DNA of 64,000 nucleotides from G963663315 sp965204925 (GCA_965204925.1 OZ242021.1:1922001-1986000), one strand, 5' to 3'. Counted from the stretch's first letter, positions 21,101 through 30,717 are shown. Numbers and translations: made by a program. The notes: generated by a model from the letters alone, not told the origin.

Positions 21101-24100
21101 GTGACGGCCGGTGACGGCAACGGCAATACGGACAGCGAAGAGGTCACCGTTACGGTGAGCGCGGCGGCGCGGGTATCGGTTCCCGCGACGCTAACGGTTG
21201 CCGAGAGCGCCGGCAATGCCACGGTGAGGATCACCACGGGCGCGGCCTTCGGCAAGGAAGTGACCTTCAATGTCAGCTACGGCGGCGCGGCGACCGGCGC
21301 TCCTGACCCGGCCAACGGCGACTATGACAATGACGCGGTGACCTCGGTGACCTTCGGCGATTCGGATACCACGAAGGACATCGTGATTCCGCTTGGCGAT
21401 GACGATAGCGATGAGGGTAACGAGACGTTCACGGTGACCATCGCGCCCGCGGCGGCCTTGCCGGCCGGCTTTACGCTGGGCAATGCCACGACCACGGTGA
21501 CCATTACCGATGACGATTTCTCGCCGGTACTTGCGGCGATTGACGATGTGAGCTTGCGGCTCGGTCAGGCGGTGGATATTACGGCGACGGCTACGGACGC
21601 CGATAACGATACGATCACCTATGCGTGGACGCGCAAGGCGAGTGAGACCACGCCGGCGGTGCCGCAGGGCACCGATCTTGGAAAGGCTCAGCTTGCCTTC
21701 ACGCCGCCCGCGGTGGGTACCTACACGTTCACGGTGACGGCCGGTGACGGCAACGGCAATACGGACAGCGAAGAGGTCACCGTTACGGTGAGCGCGGCGG
21801 CGCGGGTATCGGTTCCCGCGACGCTAACGGTTGCCGAGAGCGCCGGCAATGCCACGGTGAGGATCACCACGGGCGCGGCCTTCGGCAAGGAAGTGACCTT
21901 CAATGTCAGCTACGGCGGCGCGGCGACCGGCGCTCCTGACCCGGCCAACGGCGACTATGACAATGACGCGGTGACCTCGGTGACCTTCGGCGATTCGGAT
22001 ACCACGAAGGACATCGTGATTCCGCTTGGCGATGACGATAGCGATGAGGGTAACGAGACGTTCACGGTGACCATCGCGCCCGCGGCGGCCTTGCCGGCCG
22101 GCTTTACGCTGGGCAATGCCACGACCACGGTGACCATTACCGATGACGATTTCTCGCCGGTACTTGCGGCGATTGACGATGTGAGCTTGCGGCTCGGTCA
22201 GGCGGTGGATATTACGGCGACGGCTACGGACGCCGATAACGATACGATCACCTATGCGTGGACGCGCAAGGCGAGTGAGACCACGCCGGCGGTGCCGCAG
22301 GGCACCGATCTTGGAAAGGCTCAGCTTGCCTTCACGCCGCCCGCGGTGGGTACCTACACGTTCACGGTGACGGCCGGTGACGGCAACGGCAATACGGACA
22401 GCGAAGAGGTCACCGTTACGGTGAGCGCGGCGGCGCGGGTATCGGTTCCCGCGACGCTAACGGTTGCCGAGAGCGCCGGCAATGCCACGGTGAGGATCAC
22501 CACGGGCGCGGCCTTCGGCAAGGAAGTGACCTTCAATGTCAGCTACGGCGGCGCGGCGACCGGCGCTCCTGACCCGGCCAACGGCGACTATGACAATGAC
22601 GCGGTGACCTCGGTGACCTTCGGCGATTCGGATACCACGAAGGACATCGTGATTCCGCTTGGCGATGACGATAGCGATGAGGGTAACGAGACGTTCACGG
22701 TGACCATCGCGCCCGCGGCGGCCTTGCCGGCCGGCTTTACGCTGGGCAATGCCACGACCACGGTGACCATTACCGATGACGATTTCTCGCCGGTACTTGC
22801 GGCGATTGACGATGTGAGCTTGCGGCTCGGTCAGGCGGTGGATATTACGGCGACGGCTACGGACGCCGATAACGATACGATCACCTATGCGTGGACGCGC
22901 AAGGCGAGTGAGACCACGCCGGCGGTGCCGCAGGGCACCGATCTTGGAAAGGCTCAGCTTGCCTTCACGCCGCCCGCGGTGGGTACCTACACGTTCACGG
23001 TGACGGCCGGTGACGGCAACGGCAATACGGACAGCGAAGAGGTCACCGTTACGGTGAGCGCGGCGGCGCGGGTATCGGTTCCCGCGACGCTAACGGTTGC
23101 CGAGAGCGCCGGCAATGCCACGGTGAGGATCACCACGGGCGCGGCCTTCGGCAAGGAAGTGACCTTCAATGTCAGCTACGGCGGCGCGGCGACCGGCGCT
23201 CCTGACCCGGCCAACGGCGACTATGACAATGACGCGGTGACCTCGGTGACCTTCGGCGATTCGGATACCACGAAGGACATCGTGATTCCGCTTGGCGATG
23301 ACGATAGCGATGAGGGTAACGAGACGTTCACGGTGACCATCGCGCCCGCGGCGGCCTTGCCGGCCGGCTTTACGCTGGGCAATGCCACGACCACGGTGAC
23401 CATTACCGATGACGATTTCTCGCCGGTACTTGCGGCGATTGACGATGTGAGCTTGCGGCTCGGTCAGGCGGTGGATATTACGGCGACGGCTACGGACGCC
23501 GATAACGATACGATCACCTATGCGTGGACGCGCAAGGCGAGTGAGACCACGCCGGCGGTGCCGCAGGGCACCGATCTTGGAAAGGCTCAGCTTGCCTTCA
23601 CGCCGCCCGCGGTGGGTACCTACACGTTCACGGTGACGGCCGGTGACGGCAACGGCAATACGGACAGCGAAGAGGTCACCGTTACGGTGAGCGCGGCGGC
23701 GCGGGTATCGGTTCCCGCGACGCTAACGGTTGCCGAGAGCGCCGGCAATGCCACGGTGAGGATCACCACGGGCGCGGCCTTCGGCAAGGAAGTGACCTTC
23801 AATGTCAGCTACGGCGGCGCGGCGACCGGCGCTCCTGACCCGGCCAACGGCGACTATGACAATGACGCGGTGACCTCGGTGACCTTCGGCGATTCGGATA
23901 CCACGAAGGACATCGTGATTCCGCTTGGCGATGACGATAGCGATGAGGGTAACGAGACGTTCACGGTGACCATCGCGCCCGCGGCGGCCTTGCCGGCCGG
24001 CTTTACGCTGGGCAATGCCACGACCACGGTGACCATTACCGATGACGATTTCTCGCCGGTACTTGCGGCGATTGACGATGTGAGCTTGCGGCTCGGTCAG

Positions 24101-27100
24101 GCGGTGGATATTACGGCGACGGCTACGGACGCCGATAACGATACGATCACCTATGCGTGGACGCGCAAGGCGAGTGAGACCACGCCGGCGGTGCCGCAGG
24201 GCACCGATCTTGGAAAGGCTCAGCTTGCCTTCACGCCGCCCGCGGTGGGTACCTACACGTTCACGGTGACGGCCGGTGACGGCAACGGCAATACGGACAG
24301 CGAAGAGGTCACCGTTACGGTGAGCGCGGCGGCGCGGGTATCGGTTCCCGCGACGCTAACGGTTGCCGAGAGCGCCGGCAATGCCACGGTGAGGATCACC
24401 ACGGGCGCGGCCTTCGGCAAGGAAGTGACCTTCAATGTCAGCTACGGCGGCGCGGCGACCGGCGCTCCTGACCCGGCCAACGGCGACTATGACAATGACG
24501 CGGTGACCTCGGTGACCTTCGGCGATTCGGATACCACGAAGGACATCGTGATTCCGCTTGGCGATGACGATAGCGATGAGGGTAACGAGACGTTCACGGT
24601 GACCATCGCGCCCGCGGCGGCCTTGCCGGCCGGCTTTACGCTGGGCAATGCCACGACCACGGTGACCATTACCGATGACGATTTCTCGCCGGTACTTGCG
24701 GCGATTGACGATGTGAGCTTGCGGCTCGGTCAGGCGGTGGATATTACGGCGACGGCTACGGACGCCGATAACGATACGATCACCTATGCGTGGACGCGCA
24801 AGGCGAGTGAGACCACGCCGGCGGTGCCGCAGGGCACCGATCTTGGAAAGGCTCAGCTTGCCTTCACGCCGCCCGCGGTGGGTACCTACACGTTCACGGT
24901 GACGGCCGGTGACGGCAACGGCAATACGGACAGCGAAGAGGTCACCGTTACGGTGAGCGCGGCGGCGCGGGTATCGGTTCCCGCGACGCTAACGGTTGCC
25001 GAGAGCGCCGGCAATGCCACGGTGAGGATCACCACGGGCGCGGCCTTCGGCAAGGAAGTGACCTTCAATGTCAGCTACGGCGGCGCGGCGACCGGCGCTC
25101 CTGACCCGGCCAACGGCGACTATGACAATGACGCGGTGACCTCGGTGACCTTCGGCGATTCGGATACCACGAAGGACATCGTGATTCCGCTTGGCGATGA
25201 CGATAGCGATGAGGGTAACGAGACGTTCACGGTGACCATCGCGCCCGCGGCGGCCTTGCCGGCCGGCTTTACGCTGGGCAATGCCACGACCACGGTGACC
25301 ATTACCGATGACGATTTCTCGCCGGTACTTGCGGCGATTGACGATGTGAGCTTGCGGCTCGGTCAGGCGGTGGATATTACGGCGACGGCTACGGACGCCG
25401 ATAACGATACGATCACCTATGCGTGGACGCGCAAGGCGAGTGAGACCACGCCGGCGGTGCCGCAGGGCACCGATCTTGGAAAGGCTCAGCTTGCCTTCAC
25501 GCCGCCCGCGGTGGGTACCTACACGTTCACGGTGACGGCCGGTGACGGCAACGGCAATACGGACAGCGAAGAGGTCACCGTTACGGTGAGCGCGGCGGCG
25601 CGGGTATCGGTTCCCGCGACGCTAACGGTTGCCGAGAGCGCCGGCAATGCCACGGTGAGGATCACCACGGGCGCGGCCTTCGGCAAGGAAGTGACCTTCA
25701 ATGTCAGCTACGGCGGCGCGGCGACCGGCGCTCCTGACCCGGCCAACGGCGACTATGACAATGACGCGGTGACCTCGGTGACCTTCGGCGATTCGGATAC
25801 CACGAAGGACATCGTGATTCCGCTTGGCGATGACGATAGCGATGAGGGTAACGAGACGTTCACGGTGACCATCGCGCCCGCGGCGGCCTTGCCGGCCGGC
25901 TTTACGCTGGGCAATGCCACGACCACGGTGACCATTACCGATGACGATTTCTCGCCGGTACTTGCGGCGATTGACGATGTGAGCTTGCGGCTCGGTCAGG
26001 CGGTGGATATTACGGCGACGGCTACGGACGCCGATAACGATACGATCACCTATGCGTGGACGCGCAAGGCGAGTGAGACCACGCCGGCGGTGCCGCAGGG
26101 CACCGATCTTGGAAAGGCTCAGCTTGCCTTCACGCCGCCCGCGGTGGGTACCTACACGTTCACGGTGACGGCCGGTGACGGCAACGGCAATACGGACAGC
26201 GAAGAGGTCACCGTTACGGTGAGCGCGGCGGCGGCGATTGTGTTGACGATTGCGGATGTGACGGCTGTGGAAGGCGAGACTTTTTCCTTCACGGTGACCG
26301 CAACGCCGGCGCCTTCTTCGCCGATTAGCTTCGGGTACCGGGTGACGGCCGAGAGTACGGATAGTGCGACAGAGGGTGCCGACTTCACGGCGGTGAAGAC
26401 GGCGCAGACGGCAACGATTGCGGCGAATGCGACCAGTACGACGATTACGGTGGAGGCGACGGATGATCGGGTTGATGAGGAGGACGAGACGTTCACGGTG
26501 ACGTTATCGGATGCGTCATCGGGCGTGACGATCTCCGATGCCACGGCGATTGGTACGATTACTGACAATGACGCCTCGCCGGCGCTTGCGGAGATTGCCG
26601 ATGTCACGCTGAGGCCTGGTCAGGCGGTGGATATTACCGCGGTGGCTACGGACGCCGATAACGACCCGATCACTTATGTGTGGACGCGCAAGGATGGTGA
26701 GACGGAGCCTGCGCTGCCGCAGGGCACCAATCTTGGACAGGCTCAGCTTGCGTTCACGCCGCCCGCGGTCGGCGTCTACACGATGACCGTGACCGCCGAT
26801 GACGGCAACGGCAATACGGACAGCGCAGAGGTCACCATTACGGTGAGCGAGACGGCTACGGTATCGGTTCCGGCGACGCTTGAGGTGACCGAGGGCACGG
26901 ACAGCAACGCCACGGTGACGATCACCACGGAGGCGGCCTTTGGCGAGGAGGTTACCTTCAATGTGAGCTACGCTGACGTTTCGGCGACCGGCGCCAGTGA
27001 TCCGGCCAACGGCGACTATGACAACGATGCGGTGACCGCGGTGACCTTCGGCGCCGCGGATACCGAGAAGAACATCGTGATCCCGCTTGGCGATGACGAT

Positions 27101-29911
27101 AGCGATGAGTCGGATGAGACGTTCACGGTGACCATCGCGCCCGCGTCTACCTTGCCGGGTGGCTTTACGCTTGCCAATGCGGTGACCATGGTGACCATTA
27201 GCGATGACGACGCCTCGCTGGCGCTTGCGGAGATTGCCGATGTCACGCTGAGGCCTGGTCAGGCGGTGGATATTACCGCGGTGGCTACGGATGCCGATAA
27301 CGACCCGATCACTTATGTGTGGACGCGCAAGGATGGTGAGACGGAGCCTGTGTTGCCGGATGATACCGCTCTCAATCAGGCGACGTTGAGCTTTGTGCCG
27401 ACGCAGGCCGGCGTCTACACGATGACCGTGACCGCCAGTGACGGCAACGGCAATACGGACAGCGAGGAGGTGACCATTACGGTGAGCGCGGCGGCCACGG
27501 TATCGGTTCCGGCGGCGCTTGAGGTGACCGAGGGCACGGACAGCAATGTGATAGTGACGGTGACTGCGGGCGCGGCCTTTGGCGAGGAGGTTGTGTTCAA
27601 TGTGAGCTATGGCGGTACGGCGAGCGGCGCCGGTGATGCGGCCAACGGCGACTATGGCAATGCGGTGACCGCGGTGGTTTTTGGCGCCGGTGATCTCACG
27701 AAGGACATTATCATCCCGCTTGGCGATGACGCGCTGGATGAAGAAGATGAGACGATTGTAGTGACCATCGCGCCGGCGGCTGCCTTGCCGGGTGGCTTTG
27801 CGCTTGCCAATGCGGTGACCACGGTGACCATTGTTGATGATGACATTCCGGCCGCCCCGCCCGGCGTGACCGTTTCCGTATCTGCGTTGAGCATAGAGGA
27901 AGGGTCGAGTGGTCGTTACACGGTTGTACTGGACAGTGAGCCGGACGGAGTGGTGGCAGTCACGGTAAGCGGGGCGTCTGGCGATATTACCGTTTCCCCG
28001 TCGAGTCTGACCTTTACGGCGCAGGACTGGGAGAGTGAGCAGGGTATAACGGTATCGGCTGCGCAGGATGCCGATGCGGTAGTGGATGAGGTTGTGATCC
28101 TGACCCACAGCGCTTCGGGCGCCGGGTATGACGGATTGGAGATTGCTTCGGTTTCGGTTTCGGTGATTGAAGACGACACGGCTGCGGTGCGTGTGACGCC
28201 GACTGCGCTTGCCCTGGATGAAGGTGAAGCGGGCAGTTATACGGTTGTACTGGAGAGTGAACCGGTTGACACGGTGACGGTGGCGGTGGTAGTGGATACG
28301 GACGCGGTTACGGTATTGCCTGCCTTGTTGAGTTTTACGGCGCAAAGCTGGAGTGATGAGCAGACGGTGGTGGTGACGGCGGTGCGTGATGCGGATACGC
28401 AAGATGCTTCGGCGCTCATTCGTCACCGCGTTTCCGGTGGAGATTATGACGGAGTTGTGGCGGATTCGGTGACGGTAGTGGTGACGGACACGACCCTGGT
28501 TGAGCAAGCCGAGCGCGCCAACCGGATCAACCGCATGATTTTGCCGCAGGTTGCCGGGATTGCCGTATCCGAGACCCTGGGAGTAGTTGCCGATCGTATT
28601 GGCGCGGTTTCTTCCGGTTCTCCGACCGGTTCCCTGCGTTTCGGGGTCAGTTCATCGGGTGAGCGTGAGCCGCTTTACTTTGCGAGTCGTACGGATGCGG
28701 ACAGTGAGCCGAGTTTGTCGGAAGTACTGGACGGGACCTCCTTTACGCTGGTTCCGGGGGTGAGTGAGTTATCCGGCGGGGCTTCTCCGGCGTTATGGGG
28801 ACGGGTTCGCCGTTCGTCTTTTTCCGGTTCCGAGGAGGGGATTTCGTGGGACGGGGAGGTTTGGTCGGGTCATTTGGGTACGGACATTCAGGTGCATTCC
28901 GAGGTATTGGCGGGTATTGCGTTATCGTATTCTGAAGGGGATGTGGATGCGGTCAGTGAAGACGAATGGGGTCGTATTGAGAGTGACTACCGCACCAAGT
29001 TACTTTCTGCGCACCCGTATTTGGCGTGGATTACGGAAGAAGCGAAAGTATGGGGCAGTCTGGGGTATGGAGAAGGGGAATTGCGTATTGAGGAAGAGCT
29101 TGGGTTGGCGCGTCGCGAGACGGACATGGACTATGTCAGTATTGCGCTGGGTGGAGAGAAAGTATTGTACCGGGCGCAGGACTGGATTGTTGGGGGTACG
29201 ACGCGGATTTCCGTGAAAGGGGAAGGTTCGTGGTCTCGTGTAGAGACGGCTGGCGATGAACGGATGGCGCTTGAGAAGCTGGGTGTGGATGTGCAGCGGG
29301 CGCGTATTTTGCTGGAGGGTTCGCATGAGCGGGAGTCGGAGAGTGGTTGGCGGTTCACGCCTGCGCTGGAGATGGGTTTGCGCTATGATGGCGGGGATAT
29401 TGTGTCGGGTTTGGGGGTGGAGTCGGGTTTGCGTTTGAACTATCGTCAGGCTGAGCGGGGGTTGACGGCCGAGGTACGGGCGCGCGGTCTGGTGGCGCAT
29501 GAGAAGGATCGCAAGGAATGGGGGTTGGGCGCCCTGGTTCGCGTGGATGCGGGTTCTGACGGGCGCGGGGCTTTCCTGACCTTTGAGCCGTCGCGGGGCG
29601 TGACGGACAGTGGCATGGGTCAGTTATTTGCTCGCAATACCGGTTCGTCCGGCGCCACGAGTGCGGGGGATACGAAGTTGCGTCTGAAGGCGGAGGCAGG
29701 TTATGGGTTCGGGGTTGGACGGGATGGACCGATGGGAGTGTTGTCGCCGTATGCGGGAGTGACCCTGGAAGAAGCGGGAGAACGCAAGTGGCGAGTGGGT
29801 ACGCGCTATGAGGTCAAGGAAGCGCTTTCCCTGTCCCTGGAGCTTGAACAGAAACAGGCTCTTGATACACACAAAAACAGCCTGCTGCTCAAGGGAACAC
29901 TGCGCTGGTAA
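18095..29911 (+). CDS. Giant surface protein, C-terminal part with autotransporter-like beta-barrel
   Basis: This is the same repeat protein after the second frameshift. It holds units 15-26 of the perfect 211-residue array and the partial 27th (PKD half, to about 26235). Then come a Calx-beta module (about 26236-26565), alternating PKD/Calx-beta modules to 27840, and two EGSSGRYTV-type beta modules to about 28490. The last part (about 28500-29911) is a membrane barrel: a helical linker with the pattern RINRMILPQVAG, many amphipathic strands, and the terminal residues GTLRW. A final aromatic residue is the usual outer-membrane insertion signal for BAM substrates. The first GTG (18095) is an internal Val codon, so the true start is upstream of the window. 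Corrected for two 1-base insertions, the whole frame from base 3 is 9968 residues. Its export is likely type V-like; this is inferred from the barrel. Confidence 0.9.
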   Translation: MTFNVSYGGAATGAPDPANGDYDNDAVTSVTFGDSDTTKDIVIPLGDDDSDEGNETFTVTIAPAAALPAGFTLGNATTTVTITDDDFSPVLAAIDDVSLRLGQAVDITATATDADNDTITYAWTRKASETTPAVPQGTDLGKAQLAFTPPAVGTYTFTVTAGDGNGNTDSEEVTVTVSAAARVSVPATLTVAESAGNATVRITTGAAFGKEVTFNVSYGGAATGAPDPANGDYDNDAVTSVTFGDSDTTKDIVIPLGDDDSDEGNETFTVTIAPAAALPAGFTLGNATTTVTITDDDFSPVLAAIDDVSLRLGQAVDITATATDADNDTITYAWTRKASETTPAVPQGTDLGKAQLAFTPPAVGTYTFTVTAGDGNGNTDSEEVTVTVSAAARVSVPATLTVAESAGNATVRITTGAAFGKEVTFNVSYGGAATGAPDPANGDYDNDAVTSVTFGDSDTTKDIVIPLGDDDSDEGNETFTVTIAPAAALPAGFTLGNATTTVTITDDDFSPVLAAIDDVSLRLGQAVDITATATDADNDTITYAWTRKASETTPAVPQGTDLGKAQLAFTPPAVGTYTFTVTAGDGNGNTDSEEVTVTVSAAARVSVPATLTVAESAGNATVRITTGAAFGKEVTFNVSYGGAATGAPDPANGDYDNDAVTSVTFGDSDTTKDIVIPLGDDDSDEGNETFTVTIAPAAALPAGFTLGNATTTVTITDDDFSPVLAAIDDVSLRLGQAVDITATATDADNDTITYAWTRKASETTPAVPQGTDLGKAQLAFTPPAVGTYTFTVTAGDGNGNTDSEEVTVTVSAAARVSVPATLTVAESAGNATVRITTGAAFGKEVTFNVSYGGAATGAPDPANGDYDNDAVTSVTFGDSDTTKDIVIPLGDDDSDEGNETFTVTIAPAAALPAGFTLGNATTTVTITDDDFSPVLAAIDDVSLRLGQAVDITATATDADNDTITYAWTRKASETTPAVPQGTDLGKAQLAFTPPAVGTYTFTVTAGDGNGNTDSEEVTVTVSAAARVSVPATLTVAESAGNATVRITTGAAFGKEVTFNVSYGGAATGAPDPANGDYDNDAVTSVTFGDSDTTKDIVIPLGDDDSDEGNETFTVTIAPAAALPAGFTLGNATTTVTITDDDFSPVLAAIDDVSLRLGQAVDITATATDADNDTITYAWTRKASETTPAVPQGTDLGKAQLAFTPPAVGTYTFTVTAGDGNGNTDSEEVTVTVSAAARVSVPATLTVAESAGNATVRITTGAAFGKEVTFNVSYGGAATGAPDPANGDYDNDAVTSVTFGDSDTTKDIVIPLGDDDSDEGNETFTVTIAPAAALPAGFTLGNATTTVTITDDDFSPVLAAIDDVSLRLGQAVDITATATDADNDTITYAWTRKASETTPAVPQGTDLGKAQLAFTPPAVGTYTFTVTAGDGNGNTDSEEVTVTVSAAARVSVPATLTVAESAGNATVRITTGAAFGKEVTFNVSYGGAATGAPDPANGDYDNDAVTSVTFGDSDTTKDIVIPLGDDDSDEGNETFTVTIAPAAALPAGFTLGNATTTVTITDDDFSPVLAAIDDVSLRLGQAVDITATATDADNDTITYAWTRKASETTPAVPQGTDLGKAQLAFTPPAVGTYTFTVTAGDGNGNTDSEEVTVTVSAAARVSVPATLTVAESAGNATVRITTGAAFGKEVTFNVSYGGAATGAPDPANGDYDNDAVTSVTFGDSDTTKDIVIPLGDDDSDEGNETFTVTIAPAAALPAGFTLGNATTTVTITDDDFSPVLAAIDDVSLRLGQAVDITATATDADNDTITYAWTRKASETTPAVPQGTDLGKAQLAFTPPAVGTYTFTVTAGDGNGNTDSEEVTVTVSAAARVSVPATLTVAESAGNATVRITTGAAFGKEVTFNVSYGGAATGAPDPANGDYDNDAVTSVTFGDSDTTKDIVIPLGDDDSDEGNETFTVTIAPAAALPAGFTLGNATTTVTITDDDFSPVLAAIDDVSLRLGQAVDITATATDADNDTITYAWTRKASETTPAVPQGTDLGKAQLAFTPPAVGTYTFTVTAGDGNGNTDSEEVTVTVSAAARVSVPATLTVAESAGNATVRITTGAAFGKEVTFNVSYGGAATGAPDPANGDYDNDAVTSVTFGDSDTTKDIVIPLGDDDSDEGNETFTVTIAPAAALPAGFTLGNATTTVTITDDDFSPVLAAIDDVSLRLGQAVDITATATDADNDTITYAWTRKASETTPAVPQGTDLGKAQLAFTPPAVGTYTFTVTAGDGNGNTDSEEVTVTVSAAARVSVPATLTVAESAGNATVRITTGAAFGKEVTFNVSYGGAATGAPDPANGDYDNDAVTSVTFGDSDTTKDIVIPLGDDDSDEGNETFTVTIAPAAALPAGFTLGNATTTVTITDDDFSPVLAAIDDVSLRLGQAVDITATATDADNDTITYAWTRKASETTPAVPQGTDLGKAQLAFTPPAVGTYTFTVTAGDGNGNTDSEEVTVTVSAAARVSVPATLTVAESAGNATVRITTGAAFGKEVTFNVSYGGAATGAPDPANGDYDNDAVTSVTFGDSDTTKDIVIPLGDDDSDEGNETFTVTIAPAAALPAGFTLGNATTTVTITDDDFSPVLAAIDDVSLRLGQAVDITATATDADNDTITYAWTRKASETTPAVPQGTDLGKAQLAFTPPAVGTYTFTVTAGDGNGNTDSEEVTVTVSAAAAIVLTIADVTAVEGETFSFTVTATPAPSSPISFGYRVTAESTDSATEGADFTAVKTAQTATIAANATSTTITVEATDDRVDEEDETFTVTLSDASSGVTISDATAIGTITDNDASPALAEIADVTLRPGQAVDITAVATDADNDPITYVWTRKDGETEPALPQGTNLGQAQLAFTPPAVGVYTMTVTADDGNGNTDSAEVTITVSETATVSVPATLEVTEGTDSNATVTITTEAAFGEEVTFNVSYADVSATGASDPANGDYDNDAVTAVTFGAADTEKNIVIPLGDDDSDESDETFTVTIAPASTLPGGFTLANAVTMVTISDDDASLALAEIADVTLRPGQAVDITAVATDADNDPITYVWTRKDGETEPVLPDDTALNQATLSFVPTQAGVYTMTVTASDGNGNTDSEEVTITVSAAATVSVPAALEVTEGTDSNVIVTVTAGAAFGEEVVFNVSYGGTASGAGDAANGDYGNAVTAVVFGAGDLTKDIIIPLGDDALDEEDETIVVTIAPAAALPGGFALANAVTTVTIVDDDIPAAPPGVTVSVSALSIEEGSSGRYTVVLDSEPDGVVAVTVSGASGDITVSPSSLTFTAQDWESEQGITVSAAQDADAVVDEVVILTHSASGAGYDGLEIASVSVSVIEDDTAAVRVTPTALALDEGEAGSYTVVLESEPVDTVTVAVVVDTDAVTVLPALLSFTAQSWSDEQTVVVTAVRDADTQDASALIRHRVSGGDYDGVVADSVTVVVTDTTLVEQAERANRINRMILPQVAGIAVSETLGVVADRIGAVSSGSPTGSLRFGVSSSGEREPLYFASRTDADSEPSLSEVLDGTSFTLVPGVSELSGGASPALWGRVRRSSFSGSEEGISWDGEVWSGHLGTDIQVHSEVLAGIALSYSEGDVDAVSEDEWGRIESDYRTKLLSAHPYLAWITEEAKVWGSLGYGEGELRIEEELGLARRETDMDYVSIALGGEKVLYRAQDWIVGGTTRISVKGEGSWSRVETAGDERMALEKLGVDVQRARILLEGSHERESESGWRFTPALEMGLRYDGGDIVSGLGVESGLRLNYRQAERGLTAEVRARGLVAHEKDRKEWGLGALVRVDAGSDGRGAFLTFEPSRGVTDSGMGQLFARNTGSSGATSAGDTKLRLKAEAGYGFGVGRDGPMGVLSPYAGVTLEEAGERKWRVGTRYEVKEALSLSLELEQKQALDTHKNSLLLKGTLRW
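28500..29911 (+). other. Outer-membrane beta-barrel (autotransporter) domain of the giant protein
   Basis: About 470 codons at the 3' end. The module begins with a charged helix-like linker (EQAERANRINRM, ILPQVAG) of the sort seen before autotransporter barrels. It continues with alternating hydrophobic/polar strands separated by Gly/Asp/Glu-rich turns (for example WGRVRRSSFSG, LEMGLRYDGGD) and ends in LLKGTLRW followed by TAA. No LPxTG, type I secretion signal or RTX motif is present. Established for the family: the barrel inserts through BAM and anchors or translocates the passenger. Specific assignment to the autotransporter superfamily is by pattern only. Confidence 0.78.
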
Positions 29912-30051
29912 AGGGGATGTGCTGATTTTGACGCTGGATTGAAAAATGAAAAACTGTCGCCATATAGCGTAATCGCATAACGAGCAACCACTACAGGACA
30001 TTTACATGATTACAGCTTACTGATGGCGGCGGCACGATCCGTATTGACAAT

Positions 30052-30633
30052 ATGTCTCTGGCGGAACTCAAGGCGTCCAACCTGCGTTTCCATCTTGTCG
30101 GCGATGAACGGGACAACCGGTTCGACGGCGCCTGGGGCGATGATTTCCTGGAAGGGGGTGAGGGCGACGACAGGATCAGGGGCATGAACGGGAATGATCG
30201 TATTTTTGGTGACAACGGGAATGATTTCCTGCACGGCAAGAAAGGCGATGATTTTGTGCATGGCGGCGGCGGCAACGACAGGCTGCACGGCGGGAAAGGC
30301 GATGATACGCTTTATGGCGGCGGCGGCGATGACACGTTCTATGGCGGTCTCGGCAACGACACGCTTCAGGTCTGGAGCGGTACGAACACCCTCACGGGCG
30401 GTCAGGGAAAGGATTGCTTCTACTTTATTCAGGGAAATGAGGCCAGCGAGAATACGATCACCGATTTTGAGGACGGGCTGGATATCATCGCCATACGCGG
30501 CAAGACCTTCGACAATATCACTATCGCACAAGAGGGAGAACACGCGGTAATTCGCTACGACAATGCGGTGATCACGGTTGAGAATATGCAAGCGTCACTC
30601 CTGACCGCGGAGGACTTTGATTTCATTGCCTGA
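30052..30633 (+). CDS. RTX-type calcium-binding repeat protein, probably a 5'-truncated fragment
   Basis: The 193-residue product has about nine glycine/aspartate nonapeptide repeats of the GGxGxDxLx type (for example GGEGDDRIR, GGKGDDTLY, GGGGDDTFY) between residues about 25 and 110. A C-terminal region follows with DxFxF and ITDFEDGLDII, the pattern that closes parallel beta-rolls in RTX proteins. Members bind calcium and are usually secreted by type I systems; no such transporter is in the window. The ATG at 30052 has no Shine-Dalgarno sequence. The same frame stays open upstream to a TGA at 30007-30009 and codes for residues (TDGGGTIRIDN) that look like part of a larger RTX protein. I therefore suspect a remnant that lost its N-terminus. 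Confidence 0.75.
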   Translation: MSLAELKASNLRFHLVGDERDNRFDGAWGDDFLEGGEGDDRIRGMNGNDRIFGDNGNDFLHGKKGDDFVHGGGGNDRLHGGKGDDTLYGGGGDDTFYGGLGNDTLQVWSGTNTLTGGQGKDCFYFIQGNEASENTITDFEDGLDIIAIRGKTFDNITIAQEGEHAVIRYDNAVITVENMQASLLTAEDFDFIA

Positions 30634-30717
30634 TCCTCGCAAAGCAGGCACGCTGTGAGCATAGACAGATGGCCGGGGCAGACCGTATAGCTTTTCCAGC
30701 AAGGGAACCTGCCAATT

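Larger units (their letters stand above)
9480..26235 (+). repeat. Tandem array of 633-bp units, 26 full plus one partial
   Basis: Units begin at GATGACGATTTCTCGCC at 9480, 10113, 10746 and so on, every 633 bp. After the two central insertions the starts are displaced by 2 bases (18344, 18977, ... 25940). Each unit codes for 211 residues: a PKD/cadherin-like half (SPVLAAIDDVSL to VTVTVSAAA) and a Calx-beta half (RVSVPATLTV to TVTITDDD). Copies look identical in nucleotide sequence apart from one G-to-A change at 13512 (Gly to Ser, unit 7) and single-base insertions in units 13 and 14. The last copy stops after the PKD half near 26235, where the sequence departs into a different Calx-beta module. 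Confidence 0.97.

Noticed and set aside
9692..25935. Many regularly spaced minus-strand ORFs of about 60 codons
   Set aside because: They repeat every 633 bp as exact mirror readings of the adhesin units and have no ribosome sites; they are shadows of the repeat.
9480..26235. CRISPR-like or satellite array
   Set aside because: Units are 633 bp, contiguous, in frame and fully coding; no short repeats with unique spacers.
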